Of a DNA stretch of 47,829 bases, positions 21,338-29,300 are shown piece by piece; positions within the stretch are counted from its first letter, which is position 1; each line of letters opens with the position of its first letter. The translations under genes and the position numbers were made by a program. The notes below the pieces were generated by a model, which ran no database searches, was not told the origin of the DNA, and saw only the letters and a list, made by a program, of their open reading frames with translations. The stretch covers positions 1 through 47,829 of the forward strand of contig NZ_OX419521.1 in NCBI RefSeq assembly GCF_948472415.1, written 5' to 3'. Source of the DNA: Kitasatospora fiedleri. GTDB taxonomy: Bacteria > Actinomycetota > Actinomycetes > Streptomycetales > Streptomycetaceae.

Positions 21338-22207
21338 ATGGTCGACTACACGGTCCGACTGGCTACGCCCGATGACCTCCCGGCCCTCATGGCCCTGCGC
21401 AGCGAGGCCGAACGATGGCTCGCCGACGCCGGCATCGACCAGTGGTCTGACCCCGACCTGGGCGAGCGGGCAATCCGTAGCTGGCACGAGCGCATCGACC
21501 GGGAACAGACCTGGGTGTTCACCACCCCCGACGACACGATCGCGGGAACGATCAGCCGGGGCCGAGCTGACACCGACTTCTGGAGGGAGGACGACGCTCC
21601 GAGCTCTGCTCTTTACCTCTACAAGCTCATCGTCGCCCGCACGCACAGCGGTGAGCAGCTAGGTGCTCGCATCCTCGACTGGTACTCCACGATCGCGGCC
21701 GCCGAAGGAAAGCTGTGGATCCGGTTGGACGTGTGGCGGAACAATCGGAAGTTGCAGGAGTACTACACGAAGCTGGGGTTCGAACACGTCCGGACCGAAC
21801 GCGTCAGCAGCCGCCTCAGCGGCTGGCTGGGGCAGCGGCCGGCGGGGAGCCTCACCCTGCCCGACCGCTTGCTGCCGGTGATCCCGTCGCCGCTGCCGAA
21901 GCAGTACGCCGCAGAGGTAGCAGCAGCTCAACAGAGCGCCACGACCTTGTCTCAGCAGGTCGCGGCCCTGCTCCTGACGCTGCAGCAGACCTCCGTCCCG
22001 GTCACCGGTCCGGTGCGCTGGGAGTACGACCGCGTGGGGGAGAATCTCAACCTGGCGGGCAGCGCGATCCGCCGCGCACTGGAGCACCTCGGCCAGGCGT
22101 CGAACAGCACCACGTTGCTGCCCGAACCCACCAGCCTGCAGTGGGCCGCCGCGCCCAGCAGCTCGACGGAATCGAGCACCCCGGCCGACGCGCCGTCGAC
22201 CAGCTAG
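21338..22207 (+). CDS. GNAT-family acetyltransferase with C-terminal extension
   Basis: The 289-residue product has a GNAT fold over residues 1-165 (VRLATPDDLPALMALRSEAE, LYLYKLIVARTHSGEQLGAR as acetyl-CoA motif A, and KLQEYYTKLGFEHVRTERVS at the end). A second part of about 120 residues follows (PKQYAAEVAAAQQSATTLSQ, WEYDRVGENLNLAGSAIRRA). The substrate is unknown; small molecules, peptides or the neighbouring repressor are all possible. It starts 3 bp after the GntR stop with GGAGGT overlapping that stop region, so the two are translationally linked. This GntR-GNAT pair recurs beside Streptomyces tra loci, which suggests a role in plasmid control. Confidence 0.8.
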   Translation: MVDYTVRLATPDDLPALMALRSEAERWLADAGIDQWSDPDLGERAIRSWHERIDREQTWVFTTPDDTIAGTISRGRADTDFWREDDAPSSALYLYKLIVARTHSGEQLGARILDWYSTIAAAEGKLWIRLDVWRNNRKLQEYYTKLGFEHVRTERVSSRLSGWLGQRPAGSLTLPDRLLPVIPSPLPKQYAAEVAAAQQSATTLSQQVAALLLTLQQTSVPVTGPVRWEYDRVGENLNLAGSAIRRALEHLGQASNSTTLLPEPTSLQWAAAPSSSTESSTPADAPSTS

Positions 22208-22375
22208 AGGTATCCAAGACCCACTCGGCGGGTGACAAGAGGGAGGCCCGAACCAGCGTCGCACCCGACCGGGCCTGACCCCCGACACGCCGAAGAACCA
22301 TTCGGGGCCTGGCTTCCCCCCGGCTAGGCTCCTCTGATGCCCGTACAGGGCACGTACAACGTCCACAAACAGCAA

Positions 22376-22409
22376 AAGCGGCCCAAGATTGGCGTCTTCG
22401 GGGCCGCTT
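22376..22409. terminator. Hairpin after the GntR-GNAT operon
   Basis: AAGCGGCCC-AAGA pairs with TCTT-CG-GGGCCGCTT around a TTGGCG loop, leaving a small bulge. Position and strength suit termination of the rightward GntR-GNAT transcript. Confidence 0.6.
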
Positions 22410-22447
22410 CGCTGGCTACTGCGTCGTTGCCGACGGTACCAGGTGTA

Positions 22448-22489
22448 CCCGAACGCGAGCGAGAGACACCCGTCTCTCGCTCGCTCGGG
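22448..22489. terminator. Second, longer hairpin after the GntR-GNAT operon
   Basis: GCGAGCGAGAGAC and GTCTCTCGCTCGC form a perfect 13-bp stem around ACCC. CCCGA/TCGGG extends it beyond a 2-base bulge, and further imperfect pairing (GGTAC to GTACC) reaches about 22435-22505. It may insulate the initiator gene from upstream transcription. Confidence 0.6.
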
Positions 22490-22830
22490 CTACCTGTGCG
22501 TACCGGCGGTGACGGCGCTCGACCCCCGAGAGGCAGCGCCCCCGTGCACCAGGCCGACCCGCCGGCCAGCTCCACCGCAGCATCGCTCGGTGTGGGTTCC
22601 GCTCAGTTTCACCGCCACTTCCGCCAGCTCTGTCCACAGGGCAGCCGTGAGACGACTGGCGATGTGAAGACCAGCCCGAAGTTCGGCGTCCGCGCACGTC
22701 ACACCGCGCCCCCGAATTCGACCTCTAGGGGCGTGCATACCCACACCCCTGTCCTGACCTGTCCTGTTCCCCGCCCGGCCGTCCAGGCCGGGCTGCTCCT
22801 GGCGCCCGCCGCCGGATCGGAGGTGAAGTG

Positions 22831-23997
22831 ATGAGCGAGAAGCGGTTCTCCATCGCCGCGGTCGTCCCCGACGTGAACATCCGCGCGGAGACGTTCTACG
22901 ACCACGGCTTGGACCAGCTCGACGTGATGCTCTACATCCACCTGCGCTTCAAGCCGCACGGCACCGAGTTCACCGCCGACTCGCTGACGGCGGAGCTGCA
23001 GCTGCTGGGCTGGCGCGGCGGAAACCACCAGCTCATCTCCAAGCGCAGCGTGACCGCTTCGCTGCGCCGGCTGACGGGTGCGAAGTACATCCGCAAGACG
23101 CAGCAGCACGCCGCCGGCGGGCAGTTCGGCGCGGTGTCCTACGAGTTCTTCCCGGTTCAGCAGACCGGTGCCGTCGAAACGGCAAACCCGCAGGTCGCAC
23201 CGTTCGCAGAGCCCGTCGAGGACGTCTCAGCGCTCCTCCCGGTTCAGCTCGGTAATGAAACGGTAAAAGCACAGGTCGCACCGTCTGTCGGCGATGACCG
23301 CATGCGGGTGCTGCCGTCACGCGGTGAAATCACAAACCCGCAGGTCGCACCGCATGTCGGCGATGCCCGCATGCGGGCGACAGCGTCAGACGGCGACGAC
23401 CGCATGCGGGGTACAAACCCGCAGGTCGCACCGCGTGCGGCCATCGCCGACATGCGGTCCTCCACCTCCACACCTCCGGTGGTGGTAGGTACTACCACCA
23501 CCACCAACCTCCTCCAGAGCCGTCCGGCGCAGCAGGCGGCACAGCAGCCCCGGCAGTCGAAGGGGCGGTTCGGGCGCAAGCAGGAGCCGGTCGACCAGGC
23601 GCTGGCCGTCGCGGAGCGGTTCCTCCAGGAGGTGCCGGGCGTCGGCGCGGACAGCGCGCGCCGCCTCGCCTCGCAGCTGCTGACGCAGGCCACCAAGCAG
23701 GGCTGGAAGCCGGGGCCGGAGCTGCTGGCCTGGCTGACCGACGACCCGAAGGGCGAGGTGCGGCGCTGGGCGAACGTGCTGCCCGCCCGCATCCGCGACC
23801 TGCCGCGCTACCGGCCCGGCCTGGTGCGCCTGCCCGGCCAGGAGACCGGCCCGGCCCCCGTGGCCACCTGCCCCCGCTGCGCCGACGCCGCCAGCATCGG
23901 CCTGCGCCCCGGCCAGATCTGGGGCCACAAGCTCGGCCCCGACGGCGAACCGGTCGACGTGGCCGTGGCCTGCAAGCACGAGCCCGTCACGGCCTGA
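22831..23997 (+). CDS. Lambda-O-like replication initiator (winged helix), iteron-bearing
   Basis: This 388-residue protein precedes dnaB, as lambda O-type replisome organisers do. The N-terminal 110 residues look like a winged helix (TFYDHGLDQLDVMLYIHLRF, LISKRSVTASLRRLTGAKYI, FGAVSYEFFPV). Residues about 115-215 are a low-complexity linker with four related blocks (NPQVAP, GDDRMR) encoded by DNA iterons. The C-terminal part (DQALAVAERFLQEVPGVGADSARRLAS and WKPGPELLAWLTDD) would contact partners. It ends with a CPRCADAASIGLRPGQ and ACKHE zinc-like site. ATG 22831 is chosen over GTG 22828 because GGAGGTG is correctly spaced. It likely binds its own gene to open the origin and recruits DnaB. 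Confidence 0.7.
   Translation: MSEKRFSIAAVVPDVNIRAETFYDHGLDQLDVMLYIHLRFKPHGTEFTADSLTAELQLLGWRGGNHQLISKRSVTASLRRLTGAKYIRKTQQHAAGGQFGAVSYEFFPVQQTGAVETANPQVAPFAEPVEDVSALLPVQLGNETVKAQVAPSVGDDRMRVLPSRGEITNPQVAPHVGDARMRATASDGDDRMRGTNPQVAPRAAIADMRSSTSTPPVVVGTTTTTNLLQSRPAQQAAQQPRQSKGRFGRKQEPVDQALAVAERFLQEVPGVGADSARRLASQLLTQATKQGWKPGPELLAWLTDDPKGEVRRWANVLPARIRDLPRYRPGLVRLPGQETGPAPVATCPRCADAASIGLRPGQIWGHKLGPDGEPVDVAVACKHEPVTA
23184..23433. repeat. Four intragenic iterons plus interleaved GCATGC palindromes (origin candidate)
   Basis: The 19-mer AAACCCGCAGGTCGCACCG occurs at 23184, 23334 and 23415, with a diverged copy AAAAGCACAGGTCGCACCG at 23265. Spacings are 81, 69 and 81 bp. Between them lie perfect palindromes CCGCATGCGG (23298-23307), CCCGCATGCGGG (23366-23377) and CCGCATGCGG (23400-23409). 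All sit inside the initiator coding sequence, as lambda ori lies inside gene O. Confidence 0.75.
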
Positions 23998-24086
23998 CAC
24001 CCGAACATGCTGCTGGCCCGGTGCGGACACACCGGGCCAGCGGTCGACCCCGCCCAACCACAACGAGAACGGGACCAACACCGATC

Positions 24087-25655
24087 ATGCCCAAGCCCAG
24101 CAGCGACGACCAGTACGAGCCCGCGGACGACGAGTTCGGCGGCGACCGCCAGGCCGCCCTCGACGCCCGCCGCCTTGCGGCCGAGGAGCCGATCATCGGC
24201 GCCCTCCTGATGGCCACCGCGTCCTACGACGTGGTCACCGAGGTCGCCGACGAACTGCGCGGCGAGTCGCCCTGGCTGCGCACCGCCCACCAGCTGATCT
24301 GGGAGGCGGTGATCCGCCTCCACGGCCGCAGGCTCCCCACCAGCCCGCAGGCCGTCGCCCAGGAGCTCGACCGCTCGGGCGACCTCGCCAAGGCCGGCGG
24401 ACCCAGCTACCTCCACCGCCTGGCCGGCCTCGCCCACCCCGCCGCCTCCGCGGCCTACTACGCCGGGCACCTGCGCGGCATCGCCCGCCTAGCGACGCTG
24501 CGCCAGATCGCCGAGCGCGGCATCCACCGCGCGGACACCGCCGACCCGGAACAGCCCGAGGACGCCATCGCCGCGCACCTGGCCGAGGTGGAGCAGCTGC
24601 TCGGCCAGGACGTCCACGACGACGACTTCGGCCGCCTCGGCGACTACCTGCCCGACGAGCTCGCCGCCCTAGAGCAGGAGGACACCGACCCGTTCGGCGT
24701 CACCGGCTTCGCCGACGTCGACACCCTGATGAACTGGAGGCCCGGCGAGATCATCGTGGTCGCCGCCCGGCCCGCGATGGGCAAGAGCGCCTTCGCCCTG
24801 GGCGTGGCCACCGCCACCGCCGCCACCGGCCGCCCCGTGCTGTTCTGCTCGCTGGAGATGGGCCGCGCCGAGGTCACCAAGCGCATCCTGGCCGCCAAGT
24901 CCCGGGTCGCCTTCAACCACCTCAACCGCGGCAAGAGCGCCATCACCGACGACGACTGGATGCGCATCGGACGCCACGTCGGCTCCCTCAGCGCCCTGCC
25001 GCTGTGGACCGACTACGGTGCCCGCACCTCCCCCGGCCGCATCCGCTCCCGTGCCCGCAGCCTGGCCAAACGCACCGGCCAGGCCCCGCTGATCATCATC
25101 GACTACATCGGCCTCCTCGCCCCCGACCGCACCGGCCGGCGCGCCGAGAACCGCTACGCGGAGATGACCGACATCAGCCGCGAGCTCAAGCTCATCGCCA
25201 AGGAAGACCAGTGCACCATAGTCGCCCTGGCCCAGCTCAACCGCGAGAACGAGAAACGCCAGGACAAGAAGCCCGTCCCCTCCGACCTTCGCGACTCCGG
25301 AGCCATCGAGCAGGACGCCGACGCCATCCTGCTGCTCCACCGCGAGGACTACTACGAGAAGGAGACCTCGCGCGCTGGCGAGACCGACATCATCGTCGCC
25401 AAGCACCGCAACGGGCCCACCGCGACGTGCACCGTCGCGCACCAGTTCCACTACAGCCGGCTGGTCGACATGACGCGCGACATCGACGGCGACTTCGGCA
25501 ACAGGCCCACCACTGTGATCCACCAGACCGGCGCCATCGGCACGCAGACCATCTCCGCCGCCGATGCCGCCGCCCTCGGCTGGACCGCCGAAAACAGCGA
25601 TGAAGAGACGGAATGGTCGTCCGACTCCAGCCTGGGTTCAGACCTCGGACTCTGA
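24087..25655 (+). CDS. dnaB: Replicative DNA helicase DnaB
   Basis: This 522-residue protein has the DnaB N-terminal helical domain (EEPIIGALLMATASYDVVTE) and the RecA-like C-terminal domain. Walker A is RPAMGKSAFALG near residues 228-239, Walker B LIIIDYIGLLAP near 333-344, the sensor segment TIVALAQLNRENEKR, and the arginine-finger region VAKHRNGPTATCTV near 437-450. It would unwind plasmid DNA 5' to 3' as a hexamer. It starts 89 bp after the initiator gene, with ACCGATC before the ATG and no strong SD. It is longer than the usual about 455 because of an acidic C-terminal tail (NSDEETEWSSDSSLGSDL). Confidence 0.95.
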   Translation: MPKPSSDDQYEPADDEFGGDRQAALDARRLAAEEPIIGALLMATASYDVVTEVADELRGESPWLRTAHQLIWEAVIRLHGRRLPTSPQAVAQELDRSGDLAKAGGPSYLHRLAGLAHPAASAAYYAGHLRGIARLATLRQIAERGIHRADTADPEQPEDAIAAHLAEVEQLLGQDVHDDDFGRLGDYLPDELAALEQEDTDPFGVTGFADVDTLMNWRPGEIIVVAARPAMGKSAFALGVATATAATGRPVLFCSLEMGRAEVTKRILAAKSRVAFNHLNRGKSAITDDDWMRIGRHVGSLSALPLWTDYGARTSPGRIRSRARSLAKRTGQAPLIIIDYIGLLAPDRTGRRAENRYAEMTDISRELKLIAKEDQCTIVALAQLNRENEKRQDKKPVPSDLRDSGAIEQDADAILLLHREDYYEKETSRAGETDIIVAKHRNGPTATCTVAHQFHYSRLVDMTRDIDGDFGNRPTTVIHQTGAIGTQTISAADAAALGWTAENSDEETEWSSDSSLGSDLGL

Positions 25656-25683
25656 CAGGCCCGAGAAAGTCTCTGGCGGCCCC

Positions 25684-26391
25684 TCAGCTCGTTTCCCGGG
25701 CAGGACCGGTGCGAACTCGCCGTTTGAGGCCAGCGGGCCGGCGGGGGATGAGCAAGGGGACTCCGGCTTTCTCGTCGGCGCGTCGGCGGGCGGCTCCCAC
25801 GCAGAACAGGCAGGCCCCGTTGGCCGTCGGGTCGGTAGGGGCGCCGGGGTGGATGTTGCAGCCGGAGGTGTTCCTGGGCCGGGAGAGTTCCCGGGCGACG
25901 CAGAACGCCTGGTGCAGAACGTCGGCCATCTCCTCGAACTCGCTGAATTCAGAGCGCAGGGACAGCGAGAACGACAGGCTGTTGGCGTGGCTGAGGAGCT
26001 GGCGAAGCAGTTCCAGGTCGTAGGGGCCGTCGGGGATGGGGTAGCCGAGCGGGTTGGTCCGGGCGGGTGGCGGCACGTCGGCCGGGTGCATGCCACGCCG
26101 TCGGGCCTCGTTGCACAGCAGGCAGCGGGTCCAGCCCTGGGGCGCCTCCGGGTCGACGGCGCCGTCGGGGTGGGTGCGGCAGCCGGTGTGGCTCTTCGGA
26201 GGAGCGAGGTTGGCCGCGGTCCTGAAGACGGCGTACAGCTCGTCGGCGACGTCGTCGTACTCGGCGGGGTGCGAGTCGCTCCACAAGCCGGTGACGGCGT
26301 CGCCGATGGAGGCCATCTTGGTGCGCAGCTCAGCCAGGAGGAAGGGACGGCCGGCTGGCACTGAGTAGGTCTGGGATCGTCGCTCGCTCAC
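25684..26391 (-). CDS. Duplicated zinc-site protein (235 aa), convergent to dnaB
   Basis: This is the only large leftward gene in the right half before 41.4 kb. The protein consists of two homologous halves. Each has a helix (DDVADELYAVFRTAANLAPP / EEMADVLHQAFCVARELSRP), then a Cys/His site (SHTGCRTHPDG / NTSGCNIHPGA), then a CxxC (RCLLCNEARRRG / ACLFCVGAARRR). The C-x-x-H plus CxxC layout suggests one zinc per half. The start GTG 26391 lies opposite the 26488 gene's leader, making a 96-bp divergent promoter region. No known family is recognised; DNA or protein binding is plausible. Confidence 0.65.
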   Translation of the reverse strand: MSERRSQTYSVPAGRPFLLAELRTKMASIGDAVTGLWSDSHPAEYDDVADELYAVFRTAANLAPPKSHTGCRTHPDGAVDPEAPQGWTRCLLCNEARRRGMHPADVPPPARTNPLGYPIPDGPYDLELLRQLLSHANSLSFSLSLRSEFSEFEEMADVLHQAFCVARELSRPRNTSGCNIHPGAPTDPTANGACLFCVGAARRRADEKAGVPLLIPRRPAGLKRRVRTGPARETS

Positions 26392-26487
26392 CTGTACAGC
26401 TTGGCACGACGGGTACCCGAACCGGCACGCCGCCGGAGGGTCGAGGTCGGCTACCGTGTGCTGAGAACAGGACCTGGGAGGGGCGGC

Positions 26488-27219
26488 GTGGCGGAGCAGC
26501 AGGCTGGTTCGACGGACGGACGCGATGAAACCGGCGAGGTCCCACCGTGGGCCCTGGCCAGCCAGCGTCCCCGCGTGCCCTCTCCTTGGCCGGACTTCGA
26601 CCGCATCGTGGGCCTTTACGAGGGCAAGCTGGTCGGCCTCGGCACGTTCAAGGGACGCCGGGAAGCCGCAGCCGGACTCGAACTGGCTATCCACGCTGCG
26701 GCGAACGGCCACTCCACTGTGCTCTTCGCTCCCGACCTGCCTCACCGCAACCCTGTCCCGCGTCTTCGCGTGGACCACTCGCCGGAACTGACACCCGCCC
26801 GGATCCGAAGCGTCGTGGACGGCATGGCGAGCAGGCGCGAGCCCGCCCAGCTCGTCGTTGTCGACCACTTCGGCCTGCTCCAGCGAGATCCCCAGCCAGT
26901 GGCCTACGACGACTACGACCAGTGGGACGACGACGAACCCGACATCGATCTCGCCGAACAAGAAGCGGGAGAGATCGCCCGAGAGCTGAAGCACCTGGCA
27001 AAGGACCACCATGTGCCCATCGTGGTCATGGCGCACCTCATCGGAGCGTTCGACAGGACCACCCCTCTCGACCTCGACCGCCTCGGCATCGCCGCCGTTC
27101 TTGAATACGACGCCGACGCAGTACTCCTCCTTCGCCGAACAGACGCCACCCAGGTCTCCGTCCACGTCGCGAAAGACCGCAGCGGCCCCGCCCCCCTCGA
27201 TACCGCGATGGCCTGGTAA
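26488..27219 (+). CDS. DnaB-like RecA-fold protein lacking a P-loop
   Basis: The 243-residue product aligns in outline with the C-terminal domain of the dnaB gene nearby. It has a Walker B-like strand (AQLVVVDHFGLLQRD, about 120-134), a REIKxLAK-type helix (ARELKHLAKDHHVPIVVMAH), ALEQDADAVLLL-like EYDADAVLLLRRTD, and an arginine-finger-like VHVAKDRSGP. The Walker A position is degenerate (GLGTFKGRREAAAG, no GK[ST]), so ATP binding in the normal way is doubtful. It may be a regulatory or loader paralogue. GTG 26488 is chosen for the GGGAGGGGCGGC ribosome site. Confidence 0.65.
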   Translation: MAEQQAGSTDGRDETGEVPPWALASQRPRVPSPWPDFDRIVGLYEGKLVGLGTFKGRREAAAGLELAIHAAANGHSTVLFAPDLPHRNPVPRLRVDHSPELTPARIRSVVDGMASRREPAQLVVVDHFGLLQRDPQPVAYDDYDQWDDDEPDIDLAEQEAGEIARELKHLAKDHHVPIVVMAHLIGAFDRTTPLDLDRLGIAAVLEYDADAVLLLRRTDATQVSVHVAKDRSGPAPLDTAMAW

Positions 27220-27229
27220 CAGCCGGTAG

Positions 27230-27415
27230 GACGCGCTGAACCTGCGCGACCACCTCGGCCAGGCGGTCCCAGACGGCTTCGACTGGGACCGCCTCGACCC
27301 CTGGATGGAGCGGCCCTACGACACGATCGACCAGCGCCTGAACCAACTTTGTGCCCCGCGCCAGGCCCACCCCGGCCCGACCGGCGATCAGGAGCGACCG
27401 TCAACGGAGAGGTGA
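27230..27415 (+). pseudogene. Remnant coding fragment without a start
   Basis: A frame with strong third-position GC bias runs from the in-frame TAG at 27227 to TGA 27415 and reads LNLRDHLGQAVPDGFDWDRL, then PWMERPYDTIDQRLNQLCAP. There is no credible ATG/GTG with an RBS. It looks like the 3' end of a longer gene, truncated by deletion or recombination after the DnaB-like gene. The family is not recognised. Confidence 0.4.
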
Positions 27416-27525
27416 ACCTCAACAGACTGCTCGCCGTGCGTCTGCAGCCCGGAGGCGACAGCCGCGTTGCCGCCGGGCCGCGATCGGGCGGAAGTCCGGT
27501 GTTCCGCCCCGGTGAGAGCTCTGGG

Positions 27526-27992
27526 TTAGACAAGATGGCGGCAATGACGATGGTGATCGTGGTGGTGCACGCGAAGCTGGGCTACGAGGACGAGCACCTT
27601 GAGGAGTTCGTGCGCCAGTACGCGGCGGCGGGCTGGCACTGGCTGCCGGGCGATCACCCCGTGGTCTCGCGAGCCGCGGCCGCCGCCCGCGGCGCCGGGG
27701 CCTGAGCGGCTCTCGGTCTGAGGTCGGGCGGGGCTGGACACGGCAGACGAGGGCGGCTGCCCGGCATCAGCACGGTCGGCGTCGGCGAGGCCCCACGGCG
27801 CGGTGAAGGTGAGCAGCGGGATGCCGTCGATCGCGCCCGGACACACCAGGGTCTCGTAGCGGCCGGGCCCGAGCTGCTGCCGGCCGGTGGCCAGGGCGTG
27901 GGTGAGGTCGAGGTCCGCTCCGGGCACCCGGTGCATTTCCTGGGCGGCGATAATGCCGTTCCACCGTCCAGGCCGTGGCGGGCCTGAGTCAT
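27526..27992 (-). CDS. Hypothetical protein, probable single frameshift, 3' end uncertain
   Basis: ATG 27992 (MTQARHGLDG) needs one extra base near 27960 to join WNGIIAAQEMHRVPGADLDL, then THALATGRQQLGPGRYETLV and CPGAIDGIPLLTFTAPWGLA. These segments have strong coding bias. Beyond about 27710 the frame becomes His/Arg-rich and overlaps a rightward small gene on the other strand, so the real stop is probably missed. It may be a decaying gene. No family is recognised. Confidence 0.35.
27535..27705 (+). CDS. Hypothetical small protein (56 aa)
   Basis: ATG 27535 opens MAAMTMVIVVVHAKLGYEDE, then HLEEFVRQYAAAGWHWLPGD and an Ala-rich end. Codon bias is good from residue 8 to 45. No strong SD is visible (a weak GAGAG lies about 20 bases upstream). 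The sequence could be a small alpha/beta protein. It overlaps the uncertain tail of the opposite-strand frame. Confidence 0.35.
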   Translation: MAAMTMVIVVVHAKLGYEDEHLEEFVRQYAAAGWHWLPGDHPVVSRAAAAARGAGA

Positions 27993-28264
27993 GGATTCCC
28001 TGGTGATGGTGCGGTGCCTGTTGCTGGGCTCGGCAGGAGTGGGGTGGTGGCCTCGATGTGGTGGGTTGGGGCTGTTGCGGGTTGTGCTGCGTAGACGAAA
28101 TGTTTCCCGTTGCCATCGTGGTGTCGCGGCGGGTGCTCGGAGTACGGCCCTTCGGCAAGTGATACGTGTACGAGGAATGCTTGTGGTGTAAGGGGATGGA
28201 GTACCAGTCGGGTGTTGCGGGTGCTGGCCAGGGCGGGTGGTCGGCAGGCTTCTGGGCATGGACA

Positions 28265-28280
28265 TGTGAGGTAGATCACT
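28265..28280. promoter_or_regulatory. CRP-like operator 1 (TGTGA-N6-TCACT)
   Basis: TGTGAGGTAGATCACT matches the CRP/FNR-type dyad GTGA-N6-TCAC. It lies about 385 bp upstream of the first sigma-like gene. Two more copies precede the second sigma module and a small gene at 40.9 kb. Confidence 0.5.
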
Positions 28281-28402
28281 TACTCGCGGGTAGGCGTGGA
28301 GCGCCCTCGATCGGCGAGGGGCGCACCCCCCCCTGACCAGCAATGTTTCTCTGAGTGATCATGTAGCTACCCAGTGTTCGAATATTGCGGTGGGATTCGT
28401 AC

Positions 28403-28420
28403 GATCACCTCTAGGTGATC
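28403..28420. promoter_or_regulatory. Perfect inverted repeat GATCACCT-CT-AGGTGATC
   Basis: An 8-bp dyad with a 2-base centre lies downstream of an AT-rich stretch (AATATTG at 28380) that could be promoter-like. It is a plausible dimeric-repressor operator for sigma module 1. Confidence 0.45.
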
Positions 28421-28664
28421 CCGTTCCGGTGCGCATCAGTGTGCGAAGGCCGAACTCGCTTAGCTGGAGTCACAAGCACAAGGCCTCCCTGGCCCTGTTA
28501 GTGAAGCGAGGCAAGTTGAACGCCACTTGTGACGGTCGGGTCCGGCAGCGCCGCCGGGCCCCGGCGGTCGGCGCCGTGTTCCCGTCCACCGGATCTTCCG
28601 GACGGATGGGGCGCCACCCTGCCGACCCTGGTGCGGCGGGTTCCCGTTCGACGGGAGCGCGTCC

Positions 28665-29300
28665 GTGAGCGGCGATCTCTTCTCCACCGGAACCGGCCCC
28701 GGCGCCTGGAGCGACCGGGACGCGCCGCCCTGGCAGGCCGTCTGCCACGGCATGGCGATGCCCCTCGAGTTCGAGGTCTTCTACCTGACGCACAGCAACG
28801 GCTACCTGCACTTCGCCGACACCGAGTTCGGCGATACGGGGACGGCGCTGCAGGTGGTCGACGACGTCTTCCTCTACTTCCTCGTCACCTGGAGCGAGAT
28901 GAGCGCCGAGGTCAACTTCGCTGAGGCCGCCTGGGAAGTGCTGCGTGCGGCTGTGGTCTACGAGAAACGGCGCCGGGACCGGGGCATCCACGACGCCCCC
29001 TCCTTCTTCTGGAAGATGACGTTCGGCCATGCGATGGTCAGCAGCCGCGAGGACTTCAGCCGCGAGCCCGACGAACTGCGCCAGGCGATAGCCCAGCTTC
29101 CGCCCCGCCAGTTCGACGTGATCGTGCTGAAGCATTTCATGGGGCGCAGCCGCGGCGACATCGCCTACCTCCTGGGGATCAAGCCGGTGACTGTCGACCA
29201 CCACCACCGCCGGGCCCAAGCCCAGTTGCGAGTTCTGCTCGGCAAGCAGCCCTTGCCGGCCCCCGCCGGTCCAACCGGCGAGATCGAGGAGACAGTGTGA
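28665..29300 (+). CDS. ECF-like sigma factor 1
   Basis: The 211-residue protein has a sigma region 2-like block (PLEFEVFYLTHSNGYLHFAD, then TALQVVDDVFLYFLVTW; residues about 33-75) and a region 4 block (AIAQLPPRQFDVIVLKHFMG, then RSRGDIAYLLGIKPVTVDHH; about 140-190). They are joined by an unusually long linker (YEKRRRDRGIHDAPSFFWKM). In region 2 the usual D-A-E-D-x-V-Q-E core is altered to VVDDVFLYF, so promoter opening may be unusual. It would direct RNA polymerase to specific promoters. Start GTG 28665 with GGGAGCG upstream; the stop overlaps the next gene as GTGA. It pairs with the WWQ protein downstream. Confidence 0.75.
   Translation: MSGDLFSTGTGPGAWSDRDAPPWQAVCHGMAMPLEFEVFYLTHSNGYLHFADTEFGDTGTALQVVDDVFLYFLVTWSEMSAEVNFAEAAWEVLRAAVVYEKRRRDRGIHDAPSFFWKMTFGHAMVSSREDFSREPDELRQAIAQLPPRQFDVIVLKHFMGRSRGDIAYLLGIKPVTVDHHHRRAQAQLRVLLGKQPLPAPAGPTGEIEETV

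Larger units (their letters stand above)
22208..22830. other. Non-coding region upstream of the initiator gene
   Basis: This 623-bp gap separates the GntR-GNAT operon from the replication genes. It contains two strong hairpins (22376-22409 and 22448-22489) and, from about 22740, a C-rich stretch with the direct repeat CCTGTCCTG/ACCTGTCCTG. An open frame at 22337-22831 has no coding-type codon bias. The last 100 bp probably hold the initiator promoter. Confidence 0.55.
27993..28664. other. Non-coding control region upstream of sigma module 1
   Basis: This 672-bp gap is less GC-rich than the genes around it and shows no convincing frame. It holds a CRP-like dyad at 28265-28280, an AT-rich stretch at about 28335-28400, and a palindrome at 28403-28420. 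Such a long, AT-rich leader suggests complex regulation of the downstream sigma-factor pair. Confidence 0.5.

Noticed and set aside
22337..22831. A 164-codon frame ending at the initiator start
   Set aside because: It runs through two strong hairpins and lacks third-position GC bias. Its overlap with the initiator start is explained by the GGAGGTGAAGTGATG sequence alone.
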